This document shows, one piece after another, positions 31,913 to 45,000 of a stretch of 64,000 nt of DNA (positions are counted from its first letter, which is position 1; each line of letters begins with the position of its first letter). This stretch comes from Glandiceps talaboti. Taxonomy: Eukaryota; Hemichordata; Enteropneusta; Spengelidae. The stretch covers positions 10,609,194 to 10,673,193 of the forward strand of contig NC_135552.1 of assembly GCF_964340395.1 (NCBI RefSeq). The letters run 5' to 3'. The notes under the pieces are model-generated. The model worked only from the letters and a program-made list of their open reading frames with translations, had not been told where the DNA came from and did not search any database. A program made the translations under genes and the position numbers.

Positions 31913-33009
31913 GATAAATGGAAAGCCACATTATGCACGATAATGTGTGTGTGTCTGTGTGTGTGTCTGTATCACCATTTTCTCAAAAAATGGCAGATTC
32001 TTAGGGTAATGGCTTGCTCTGTTTAGGTTTTGGTAAACATACCATGACTATCATTATGAGAAATGCAATAATGTTTTCATTACTGCACTGCAGTGCAAAT
32101 ACCACTAGTCGGTGTGCACACACCAGTGCAAATAATCTCTGGTTTATACTTAATAATATGTAATACTTTTCATAGATGGATCACCAAATTTAAGACTGCC
32201 TTGATGTTGTACAAGTACTATTCATGTATTTGTTACTTTCATATTAAATGTGTGACTTCCTTTTTAATTTGTAAACATACTCTCATTAAACATTATTTCA
32301 ATATAATGTTGATGCTAAAATGTTTAGAAATATCAGTATGTAAGACCCCAAATACAGGAGAAGTGAGATCAGAACTGAGACTCTCAAAATGAAGAACATG
32401 CTCAAACTCTCATATATCAAATAGACCGTACTTGCAAGCAAACCTGAGTCTTTGAGATGGGTAAATGGTAGCCTCACAGCCTAGTATTTTGGCTAGTGTA
32501 GCCCAGACAACTTATGTGTAATTCAAACCTCGATCTGTTCAACTACACATATGTATCTTGTTTCGTATTCTAAAGACGTCACTGTTGAATCGTCGTTGTA
32601 TGCAATGCATTTGGTTTGTTTGTTTGTTTGTTTGTTTGTTTCAATTTGCACATAGTTGGGTCAAGTGACCATGATTTGTGTTTGATCATGTGCCGTGTTT
32701 AGCTAGCTGCATCTGTTGGTCATGCGATGACTTCTATTGCTGTCCGCTGTTTATTGTTTACATCATACGAGTCTCTCAAATCCAGTCTCAGATACGGTCT
32801 CACTTTGGACTTTCTTCAACATGAGTCTCGGACTCTGTCTCACATATGGTTTACATGGGGTTTTATATACCTGGAAATATGGCTAATAGAGGAAAGTACA
32901 AAATCATGAATATCCGACGATGCATATTAGAGAGACTTGTGTGGTAATCTGAAAACTGTGATTGTTTCTATGGCAACAGCAAAGACAACATTTCATATTT
33001 TAAATATCT
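31913..33009. other. Convergent intergenic spacer
   Basis: Lies between the stop of the glycine-rich gene and the RIF1 poly(A) signal. It contains a short TG tract, ATTAAA at 32243 and 32285 as possible poly(A) signals, a CTGCAGTGCAAATACCACTA motif at about 32087 also seen near 15111 and, reversed, near 50085-50130, and a (GTTT)n at 32619-32640. No coding sequence recognised. Confidence 0.55.
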
Positions 33010-33015
33010 TTTATT
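33010..33015 (-). terminator. RIF1 poly(A) signal
   Basis: AATAAA on the minus strand about 585 nt after the RIF1 stop codon. I saw no other canonical signal between the stop and this site. Confidence 0.5.
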
Positions 33016-33598
33016 TCATTTCTAAAAATTGCATAAAAACATCAACAAGGCAGAATACTAGTTATCAACAGAACTTGTTGGGTTCAAGTGAAATTTCAAT
33101 GGCGTGGTAACTATGTTAAAATTACAAGTAATAATGCATACAAACCTAGGGAACCCCAAATAAAAACATCACAAAGCTAGGTACACCAAATTAACAACCT
33201 CATAACAGTTGAAAAAAGTAAACACAACTGAGAAATCGAAATTGAAATTGACAACGAAAATGGTCCGAAAATGTACTGAAAGAAATGAAAAATAATGAGT
33301 GAAAAAAGTAAGGTATAGGATATCTTGGGAGTAAATAAATGATACTGTTAAATTATTTACTGTTGACAGTGTGTGTATAATGATGATAAGCTTGGACAGG
33401 ATAGATGACAGCACCATTTGAAATGAACAAATACTGGTGTATAAAAATATCAAATTGTCTGGAAACTGTATAACACCTGAAGTTGTAAAGATACATTGTT
33501 AAAAAAAAGAGAAGATATGAACAATAAACATTACCATGTTACAATAATTATGTCTTAGAATTTTAGAACTCAGTGATTTTTTTTCAAATTTTGTAGAA

Positions 33599-35966
33599 TT
33601 ATTTACATTTCTGTTTGAGAGCACCAACAATTGAATTCATCAGTAAAGAGACATTTTGATGTGCTTGAAAGATTTCTTCGCTAGATAACTCAGTGAGGTT
33701 ATCCTCCGTGAAATCGTCTACAAGACCAGCCAATCTCTCGGCTATTCTGGGCTTTTTACAAGGTACAGGACACTCCGCAATATCAAGTTCGTTGACTGGA
33801 CTGCTAGTAACACTTGTCAAGTCATTTTGTTTACACGCTTCCACTCTTGTAACTTTATCGTTATATTCTGTACTCGGGGTGTTTTTGGTTGATAAGTGAC
33901 CCTGACTACTGCCAACGGTTTTGTTAGAAGTCTGCTCACTTAGATTATTGCTTCTTTGTATGGTCTCTGTCGTCTCGCGTGTTTCTGAAGACACTGTCTG
34001 AGAAAGCTTGCTGATTTCATCAAGAAGCTGGCTGGAGTCTTCCAAAAGCTCAGCAACATATTTTTCTTTAGTAGCATCTTTATCTGAAAAGTGGAAAAAT
34101 GGCTTTTACTATTGATCATTAATTACTCAATTTCAGAAGAGTTTCAGTGGATTTGTTACAAATTTTAAGTGTATCGGTAAATTGACGCTGAAGTGTGTTC
34201 TTACTGCTACATGGCTACTTTGACTGCGAGGGCACTCTTACCACTGGCGGGACAGCGGCCACAGAAAGTAGATGTATCAAGCATTGTGATTGGTTGTCAA
34301 ATCTCATAGTACTATTCTGATTGGTTCATCCAAACCAACACTTCCATACTTTGTCAAAACTAGTGTTTTGTTGTTCTTTTTGGGGGTAAATATTCCTTAT
34401 TATTGTCTGAACTCAAAGGAAAGGCTTGTGAAACAACTTTGTAAATGAAAGCACAACATAGCAAATTGAAACTGCCCTAACATGTCAACATTGTAACCAT
34501 GACGCTTGAAAGTGTGACTGACCAAATCTGACTGGTGGTAGAAGAAAGTTGTAGACGTAAAATTTTAGCAAAAAGGCTTAAATCTTGCAGCTTAACACTT
34601 AAAAGTAAGAGAATTGACTGACAACATTACCTGTTGTTTTGTTGTTACATTCTTGTGATGAGTTTCCTGGCAACGGCTGAGGTGCTGACTTGTTAGTAGT
34701 CTTGCCAGATCTTTTAAGCTGTGGACAAGAGAGGTCAAATTAGGGTCAATCTTGGCTGTAATACCAGTATACCTTTTAACCTATCTATCAAATTGTTTTA
34801 GTAAATTTAATTTTCTTAATTTTTTGTTATTTTTACCAGAAGGAAAACGGAATACATGACAAAACAAAGTACAAACAAAACACAAGACTAATACAGACAA
34901 CCAAAAACACCTACATGCCAAAATAAGTAATAAGCTGCCCCCATTTATCGGTGTGTGTGTTTACCAAGTACATTCCTAGAGGATGCTATTTGTTCTCAAA
35001 CACCATACCACATACATGTATTACAGAGTAAATTTTACCTAAACACCAAAATGACACACAACTGTAAAGTCCAGCCAAATAGAACTTCACTACCCAACTA
35101 TGAGTATGACAATAGATTTGTAGTGGCTACGTCAGTCTTGTCGTCACAAAATGCACATGTGGGTGTCAGAAACCCCCCTATGAAAACACTCCGAAAGTTC
35201 ACACTAAAAACCAAATCACTATTTACTACTATAGTACAAAGGAACTTTTTACTTACCTGCATTTGAAATTTACTCATAGCTTTTCTGATGGTTTGCACTT
35301 TTGGGGACCTGATTGGTAAATTCTGTACCTGAAAGTTAAAACAGATATATATTTTAAATTAGAACATGACATTAAAACTGCACTATCTGTAACTGGAGTA
35401 TTATTTTTTCAACCAGACAACCAACAATATATTCACTGAAAATTGTTAACATATTAATAATGAGACACTGTACATGTCAATTAGAGGTCTGTTTTATCTA
35501 TAAGTAGTATAGTGAGAAGTTATTCATTGGGGTGCTGATTTTTGGGTGCGGACCCAAAAATCACATTAATTGGATTTCTCGTACCATAATCTGTGTACAC
35601 CTGCACAAATACATTTACCAACATAACTGCAGGTGATTCAATACTGTTCAGTGTGTACGATATTATGAGCAAGTCATTATATAATCTAACAAAACGGTCT
35701 CAGAAAAAATCTTTCCAGATACAGCTAGTGCTGCTTTAAAGGGCAACACTGGAATAGAAATTAAAAGCATTCTCATATTAACGAGTTCTGAATGATTTAC
35801 TAAGTTTGCTTCATTTACGTTATATACAGTTACTCAGACGACTTATTTATGTAATCTTATGTAAAACTCTATGTATGTTTATGTAATCTCACTCCTACCA
35901 CATCTACACACATCCTTAATTTCAGAATCTGTCCCTTGCAGTGCGAAGTTACAAACATGTCAAGGA

Positions 35967-36018
<52 letters not shown>

Positions 36019-39000
36019 CTAGGGTACCTTAAACACTACTGTCTTACAGGGTAATACCTAATAATTAATGTTCTTACCTCTCCACATGTCAGTGAGCATA
36101 GATTGCCAACAGTATGAATGTTACGAGCGCGCACAAGTTGACCTAATCCACGAGACCTACACAAAGAAACACAATGTACACACTTCATGATACTGAGCGC
36201 ATTCAAGGCAAAAGCAATTAGCGATACGATAGCAGTCCATTAGCTAGAATGCCCATGGCATCAGATCTGTGACTGTGCTAACTCTCGTCTACTCATAAGA
36301 GTTCGCGTAGTCATAGCTCCAGTGCTGTGGACTGGCTAGATAATGAATAGCATTTATCCTGAGCTCTCCCATTGTATTACATGGAGTTAATAACAACACT
36401 ATCAAAGCACAATTCAATCATTTCTGTTGTACGTAAAATCCACACAAAAATTTCCACTGCGAGAAAAGTGATCTATGAAAGGAAAGATGATTTGGTACAC
36501 ACATCCTAAAGGAGAACTAAGTCATTAAAATTCTGTTTGAAAGCTAATATAGTATTTTAATACCCTGGTAAGAGTGGGTGGGGCAACAATTTATATACTT
36601 TCTGTACATTTCACCATATTTTGCAGCTGTGAAAAACTATGTAGGACTACCTATCATAATGACTCTTGTGTGTCCTGTATAAATTAAGGGGGTTATGTTA
36701 ATAGAAATCTGGAAATTTGCATTTTGCATTAAAATTGAAAATTTTCTACAAACGTACCAGACTACCGATGTTAGCTGTGGCAGTACATTCTCTACTGGTG
36801 ACTGACATTGGTTCAAGTCTGGGTAGACAATATCTTGAGTTTCAAATTCTTCCTCTTGACTACCCTGAGACTGGGAATCCACAATCTTGGTAATACGACG
36901 CTAGGCGATAAAAAAAAAAAATACTTGGAAATTAACAGCTGGAAACCTGTCATGTTGAATTTCTCTCAGGGATCATGATTTATTGCAAATTTTTAATGCC
37001 TATTATATTATTCAGTAACTTCCTTCGAAGGCCATTTGTAAATGTTTCAATTTTTGTTGGCCACTTGTCCAACAAACTTCACAAATACAGTTTGGTAAGT
37101 ATTCATTTTTCTTGGTAGTATATAAGCAGTCCTATACAAGACTGTCATTTTTGTCTGGTTGGTCATAAAAAGCTGAAAATGACACACAAAAAACAGTGAA
37201 ATTGTTTACCTTTCTGATATTACTAGACGTCGGTGTGATGTATGATCTAGCATTGCCTGGGCTGACTTTACAGCTACTGTCGTTAGTCCTGGATGGAGTT
37301 GTCATAAACTGTTACACAAACAAACAAACATAGTGAGTTACTCTAACAAACAAACATAGTGAGTTACTCTAACAAACAAACATAGTGAGTTACTCTAAAA
37401 TTTAGTAAAAATCATTAGCATGAGTTTCTTTTTTCAAATATGTGTGGTTCACCAGGGAATTAGCAGAAGTCCTGTGTCCACAGACTACCAATTCTTGTCA
37501 TGGGGCTACCATAATTTGCAGCTGGTAGCCCACTCAGGCTACCACTGATTATGTGATGATTTTAAGGATGGAAGATTTACAGACATGAAAGTATTTTAAT
37601 AACACACATATTTGCAATAGAGGAAATCTGTTTTCAGTTCAGGATTACTGGTCACCATCCTTGGGCAACCCACACCATGACTATCAAAGAAAAAAGTTAA
37701 TTTCAAGCCCTGTTCAATTTCATCTTCACTTTTACAGGTTTTGACATGTGTATCACAGTTTGTGGTGTCAATGTGTGTAAGAAGCTATGGTTACAAACCT
37801 TGGACTGAGATGTCATTACTTTAGATGGTGTAGTGGTGACAAGAGGAGATGGCGGTAGCGAGGACTTGTTTAATTCTAGACATCTGTTCACTCCCTTCTG
37901 TCCTGCTGAACTTTCATCTTCATCTTGTTCTAATGGCTCAGCAAAACTGACCCGTCGCATCTGTTTACAGTAAATGATAGTTCCAAGTTAATCCTCTTTC
38001 TACCAAGGGGGGTATTTTGGGTACAAAAATGATCTCAAGGAAGCATGAGAGTATTGCAAGTACTCTATCTATCTATGCACTGTATAAACAACTGGAACAA
38101 CCTCAAGAATCACAGTGTTTGCGTGCTCCATCTGTCATCGGAATATTCAAAGCAGGTGTGTTGAAACAAATAAATGGTCTTCATCCTTACTAGTGCTGCC
38201 CGCACAAATGTTGGGATACTGTTAAGCATTACTGAGAAAGCAGAAACTTGATCCGATCCTGATAAATTTACAAGAATTTGACATGTTTGATAGAGATTTT
38301 TAAGTATGGCAACACATGTAAACCTACACAGACAAGCAATTCTGAATAGCATATTAAAATGATTCATTCTGCAAATCTTGAAAATTCATGACCTATGAAT
38401 AATAGATGACCCATGACCTTACCTTATTTGGTGGTGAGGGTGAATCTGTACATTTCCTTTTCAGAATGCCACCCCCTGGGGATGTCTTTGGAGAGTACAT
38501 CTCATCCGCTAACTTCATTTGAGCTGGTGACAGGTTCATCAGACGGCTTGGTGAGCCCTGGGTCGTCTTCTTCTCTCTCCTCGATGGCGAGGATAAGGTA
38601 GACAACTTGGGAAAGATAAACCGACGACTAGCAACAGGAGAATTTTGTGGTGAGGATAGTGGTGAGTCTTTGATTAGAGAAGCTGATGTTGTTGTTGTTG
38701 TTGTTGAGCTTTTCGTGGTTTGTTTTGGTGGGCTTTGGCTACTCTCAATTCTTTCACTGTTATCACTCTTTCCTTTGATGGAGCTACCTCCTGCTACAGT
38801 CTTACATTTGCTGTCGGCAACAACAGAGCTATCTTCCACCCTGGTGTTAGTGTCTTTGCCCTCAAGAACAGTACTGCTATCCGCAACAGTCAAACTTTCT
38901 TTCTCAGGAACAACAGAGCCATCATCAACTAAGGTTTCAGTTTCTTTGTCAATAACAACAGAGTTTTCATTTATGGTGGTCTTGCTTTCTTTATCTTCGG

Positions 39001-42000
39001 CAACAGAGCTATTGTCCGTTTGGGTCTTACTTTTGTTGTCAGTGACAACGGTGCTACTATCCTCTACGGTCTCACTTTCTTTGTCAGTTTCAGTTTCCTT
39101 CTCTCTCTCCTCCTTTCCCTCTTCTAAACTTTCAATCTTGCCATCACCTGTTTCCACTGTATCTTTCTTATCTGACATGACATGTTTACTTACAATATTG
39201 ACTAATGGTACATTCCAATCATCGTCATCATCATCATCCTCTTCTTCATCCATCTTGCTATCTTCCTCACACTTCTCCATTTCTTTCTTCATCACTGCTG
39301 AACTTTCTTCAATCTTTGATGCTTTCTTCAACTGTGACTTACTCTCTTGTTTATTCTCAGACGATTTCAATCTCTTAGCAACAGATGCCCTCCTCCTAGT
39401 AACAGGAGAAACAAACTCAACTTTCTGACTTCTAGTGACCCTTGGTGATCTGCTTGGTGATTTGACAACTCGTTGCAGTACTTTCTTCGCTGCTGCTTGG
39501 TTTGGACTTTTCTCTTTCTTTTTACCCACAAGACGTTTTTTGCGGCCCCTTCGTTTTGGACCCGTGCTTATTTCATGAGGTGAATTGGTTACAGAGTTTT
39601 GATTTTCATTATTACAGATGTCGTTTTCTTTTACCTTTGCTTCTTTATCCAACTCCTCAATATTGACGTCCGACTTAAAAGAAATCTCTTTGTCAGAATC
39701 CGAGGCCACATCATCTGGGTTTCCTGCAACTTCTACTCCTTCCATTCCATCGTCTTCCTGGCGTGGTGATAATTTATCCATGTCCTCAGAATCATCCGGA
39801 CAGACTGTCTTCCCTTTATTGCTATTCTCTGAATCCATTTCACAGGTTTGAGGATTGGTAACTGACAACTCCTTGGATTCTTGCACTTCTATTTCCATTT
39901 CCATTTCTTTGTCTAATTTCTCATTGTCAAGTTTTTCAATTTGCTGTTCTGAGTCTTTCTGTGATGCAAACAAGTCAACACTTTCCTGTGACATATCATG
40001 TATATCTGTATCTTCACTTTCCTGTATCTCTTTATCTTGAATTACCGTACAAGCTTGTAAACTATCCCCTGCGACCTTTGACCTCTGGCTTGCCATGCAA
40101 TCTTGTGAACTCTCCTCTTCGATATTCAACCTCTGGTTTTCCTTATCTTCTGAACTCTCCATTTCAGCCTCTGGCCTCTGCATATCCTGACCATCTTGTG
40201 AACTCCCTCCCTTAACTTCCGACTCCTTGATGTCCTCACGATCTTGCGCACTCTCCACTTTGACCTCTGAACTTCGGCTGTATCGCTTTGGTCTTTTCTT
40301 TGACTTTGGACCTTGAGAGTGACATGGTCCATCTTTACTGCTTAATGTAGTGACATCATCCACAATTAACAATGATGGTTTCGGCGGATTTTTCTTTGGC
40401 CTACCACGTTTCCTTTTAGGTGGTGGATTAACTTCGGACACATCTTGAGAAGTACTAACTTCAGAATCTACAAATAAACCGTCTTTCTCTGTTCTGAAAC
40501 TTTTGGGTTTCTTTCTTTCCCGTGTCTTTGTTTTTGTGGGCGACAATTCCTGGGAGGAAACATCAGCAGTATAATCCTGTGATTCGGTTTCACCTCCGGT
40601 CTGACTATCCTGTACAATGGATGCAATGTTATCCTCCCCATCAGGAGTGGACTTTGCGCTTTCCTGTATAAAACTGTTGTCGTCATCATCCTTGTCGACA
40701 GGAAATGGTGTCACACCTTCAATTTCAACCACACTACTGTCATGCTGTACTGTGTTTTCAAGCAAAGACTGTTGGATTATACTTCTCCTTCTCTTACTTT
40801 TCTTCCTATTTCTTGGACTGGTTTGAGATTCAGGTACCAAATCCCTTTTTTCAGATTTTGGGCTGTTCTTCTTACTTGTTTTAGTCCTAGGTGAGGAGGT
40901 AGATTTCGTCTGCTTAGTCTTTGGTGAGGTGGTAGACTTGGTCTGTACAGCTGCACTCTTCTTAGGACTGTACTTCTTAATGTCTTCTTCTGTCAACCGT
41001 TTTAATTTCAGTACTGGTGTGGCAAGCAGTGTTTGAGAGTGTTGACTGAGGATCATAACATCTGAATCCCTGTCTATCGATAAACTGGTTCCAGCTTGTA
41101 CGGAACTCTCATTCTGAGAATCTGCTATTGTAACAATGGTATCAATAGGCTCCGTCTTGATCAACGGTTGAGACTCTTGACTTAATTCCTGTGTTTGAGT
41201 TTCTGGCACCATGGCAACTCTGTCTGGCACTATGGCAACTTCGTCAGACTTGGATCCATCGTCTTTACGTGGTGAAATACTCTGGACTGCTGTATCAGTA
41301 CCAAATGGTTGATTCTTTTTATTTGTACTCTTTCCACTCAGAGTAATCAGACTGACTCGCCTGTGTTTACTCTTGGTAGGGGGTTCTTTGGGTGGGGTTC
41401 CGACGACTATATCTTCACTTGTTGTGTCAAGTCCAGATAATGCATCATCCCTGACACTCTCCTCTCTATTATCAGTTCCAAGCTTATCTCCTTCAGATAT
41501 TTCCATCTCTTCCTCATCATTTTCCATCTGCTGGCATCCAAGTTGTCTACTGCTCTGTTCCTTAATTTTCAATTCTCCATCCTCTTGTTTCCAAGGTAAC
41601 TGCACATCAGTGTCATCCTTCTCATCATCAAGAGCATCTTCATCGGTCTTGTCACCATCATTATGTTCCAAATCTATATCTTCTATTAGACTCGCACTCT
41701 TAGTTTCTTTAGCAATGTTTATATCAGTCCATGACAGTTCACTTTGTCTTTTCTGGATATCATCATCAGGATCTCTCACATCTGAAAATAACTCTATACT
41801 GTCTTCTATCATCTTAGACACTGCATCATCATCTTTGTTATCATTTCTACCATCTTTATCTTTGGCATCTTCTTGTCTTTCTCCGTTCACACCAAGACAC
41901 ACATCATTTTCTGTATCGTTCCTCTCTGATTCTTTTATTAGTCCAGAGAAGCTGACACACTTTTTGTCTTTCCGTGATTCTTTAGGAACATTTTCCATCA

Positions 42001-45000
42001 CAGCAACATCAGATTCTGGCGTAATTTTTTCATTATCTTTGGTGGATGGTATGGTGGTTGCCATGACGACAGTAGTATCTGTATCATCTTTGCTATTTTT
42101 CTTGCTTGATATTTCTGTTTCTTCATTAAACTCTTCCTGCGTTCTGGAGATGGAGACAGAAAAGTAAATTTGTAAAAAATAACATTCCCTGTTTAGGTAC
42201 AATTTATGGGCAGTGAATGAGTAAATTATCTTTGCGACAGGTGCTAATGCGTGATTGGTCAATGTATGCTAATATGTGTAACAAGTGTTACAGGTATATA
42301 AAGGGTGATGAAAGGCCGGTGTGTTCAATCCCAGTTACTAACACCCACGGCCAGACATTTGAATTATTATAATGATTATAGTAGTTCTGGTCTTTTTCAG
42401 AGAGGCCTTCAGGATTTCAATTGTTAAACGTCGGTACCGTTTCATGATTCTGGTTTGTGTTTTCTGTCTAGCCTATTTTGTTGTGACTGTAATAATTTCA
42501 TCAAGAAGACTGTAGTACACCCATGAACTAAAACAACTCTGAATTGCACTATTTATGAAATGTAAGGGGGAGGGGGGGCTGAATAAATGTGGGTGGTACG
42601 TGGGGTCAGCAACCACCGCAAACGCAATTTGCGAGTTCTTGTTTTCATTGTATGTTTGAATTTGTATGCTTTGAAATTTAGAATAGATGATACCTTGCTT
42701 GTACATAACAGAACACTTGATGGCATGATAGTATATGGTCACATTGACAACAATAGTGACAATCTTCTGACTTCAGTGTTCTACTCAAGTAAAACATTTT
42801 ACACCAGAAATTCTGTGAACAGTAATAAGTAATGGAGTCTTCCACAGTATTCCAAATTTCCAATTTCAACATTTCTGGTACACTGTATGCCAACTATGTA
42901 TTATTTAGAAGTATGCAACGTTTCATGGATTTACCCCTTCCTGAATGTCATTTCTTACTTTGGAAAGTTGTACAACCCTGACCAAAGATCCTTACTCTTG
43001 GAGACTTTGACTAGCCAGAAGTTCAGCCATCAGATTAGTGTGAACAGGGCTACTGTTTTATAAATACTTACCCTTGGAGACTTTGACTAGCCAGTAGTTC
43101 AGCCATCAGATTAGTATCTTGTGAAGCATCCAGGTCGTTATACATTGCTGGTACAACTCTCCGACTACGTAACACTTCTTTCTGATGTTCCGTCAGCACT
43201 CGTTTCTTCTTTGGAGAAGGTGTAATCCTGACAAACTCTAGCTTCCTGTCTTCATCAATAGCCAGAGGTAACTTTCTCCTTGCTGTCGCACTGTTTGGTG
43301 AAAGGAATGACTGCTTGTTTTTACTACCAGAGATCGGAGAACTGACTGCAGCCCTAATGGGTGAGGCTGTTTCACCAGATGTCTTCTTCAAAAAGCTGCC
43401 ATGCATCCTTTTGGGTGAAGGTTGTCCAAATGTTGGAATAATTGAGGCTATAGGAACTGGTGGTGGCCCCATAACTTGGGAAGCTTCACTCTGAAAAAGG
43501 GGGGAAAATGGTTTAGTACGCAGATATTGACAACATATGAAGTCATTACAAATAATACATAACCACACATGATAAATCAGTGTTTTTGCTAAGGGTGTAG
43601 GTAAAATATACCAGGATTCCCAGGTCATTTTACCTGAGTTCCCACACAAAATTACCATAGACTCTATGGGGAAACTGCCATTTTTACCCCTTTCTCCTTT
43701 CTCGGGGTTCCCTAACCTTAGCTAAAACACTGTGGATATAAATCGAAACTACAAAGCACTGAATTAACTAAATAAGAGATCTGAGTTTGTAAACACTGGT
43801 TAACATTCACAGAACAAGATTCTTTTCTATATCAGGTATTGCACTCATGGGTGTTCAGTTTCAATGATTACTTACATCCATTCCAAGACTATAAGGTGTT
43901 TCTTCAATAGTATGTACTTCACTGTCGTCAAAATTTGGTAAGTTAATTGGTGTCTTTTCTTTTAACTTTCTCAGACAAGGTCTGCAATAGAGAAAACAAC
44001 GAATGACCAAATCAGGTTAGTTTTTTTGATGATGAATAACATCACTTTGATATAGATTTTAAGTGCTAGCAAACATTGGTGGTTAGAAAGGTGGTAGACT
44101 TTGAGAACATTTTGGAGTGTTCACACTACTATTAATACTAAGCACCGGTTTGTTACAATAATGGTTGTCTTCATATCATATGTGGTTACCTTAGTGACCA
44201 ATTGAGATCGCCAGTTATTGCTGCCACATATGAGATTACCATTATAGTAATGGTTGTTTTCATATCACATGATTACCATAGTAACAGTTGCTTTTTAAAT
44301 CAACTATGATCACCATAGTTATTGGTCATACGAGATTACCATAGCAACAGTTACTTTCACATTTCATGATCAATATTATTCACATACATTATAACAACTT
44401 TACTCACTTGAAAGTATTTGGATAGTCCAGACTTTCAGCATTACCAAATGTAGCATTCCAAAACAGCAGAGTCCTGTTTTTAAAAGATCGTCTAGGAGAC
44501 AGGAAGGTGGCTTGTAACAGCGGTGCTAGTACAGCCAGGAATTCACTGTCGTAATGTTTCTTGTACCGACTTTCAACAGCCGTCAGTAAGTCATTCCATA
44601 GTTTGTCAAGTTTGTGGTTCAACACTGAAGTGAACATACCACCCATAGACTGAGGTCTGAAATTAATAATTGAAAAAAAAAATCACAATTACCCAATTCA
44701 GGCTTACAATAAGACTTATGTTGTCTTTTCTATTGCTGCAGTTGTATGATGTTTTTCAAATAAAAATGTTTAATTTTTTAACTGCATTTTCATGAGTTAA
44801 CACGATAAGCCAACAAAGTGTTTTTGACCGTTCACATGGAAACACCACGGACGAAACAAGAAAACGATGTGTTTGTATATGCGCAAACATACAGTTCTGG
44901 TCAAGCCACCATGGTAGTCGCTATGTGGAAATAGACAACTTTTATAAATATACACAAACAAAGAAATAACAGTTGCAAGAATGATTGTACATATGAATCA

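Larger units (their letters stand above)
33599..36156 (-). other. RIF1: RIF1 conserved C-terminal domain (exons 28-31)
   Basis: Exons 36156-36078 and 35328-35257 encode SRGLGQLVRARNIHTVGNL and LPIRSPKVQTIRKAM, the best-conserved C-terminal block of animal RIF1 (helical, DNA-binding part in vertebrates). The last exon encodes EKYVAELLEDSSQLLDEISK, then a polar linker, then KKPRIAERLAGLVDDFTEDNL and a final helix ending KQKCK. In vertebrates the end of the protein contacts the BLM complex; that role here is inferred. Confidence 0.85.

Noticed and set aside
38607-39428. 273-aa plus-strand ORF rich in S, L and V
   Set aside because: Antisense of RIF1 exon 24; arises from its biased codon content.
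41373-42167. 264-aa plus-strand ORF rich in S
   Set aside because: Antisense of RIF1 exon 24, same reason.
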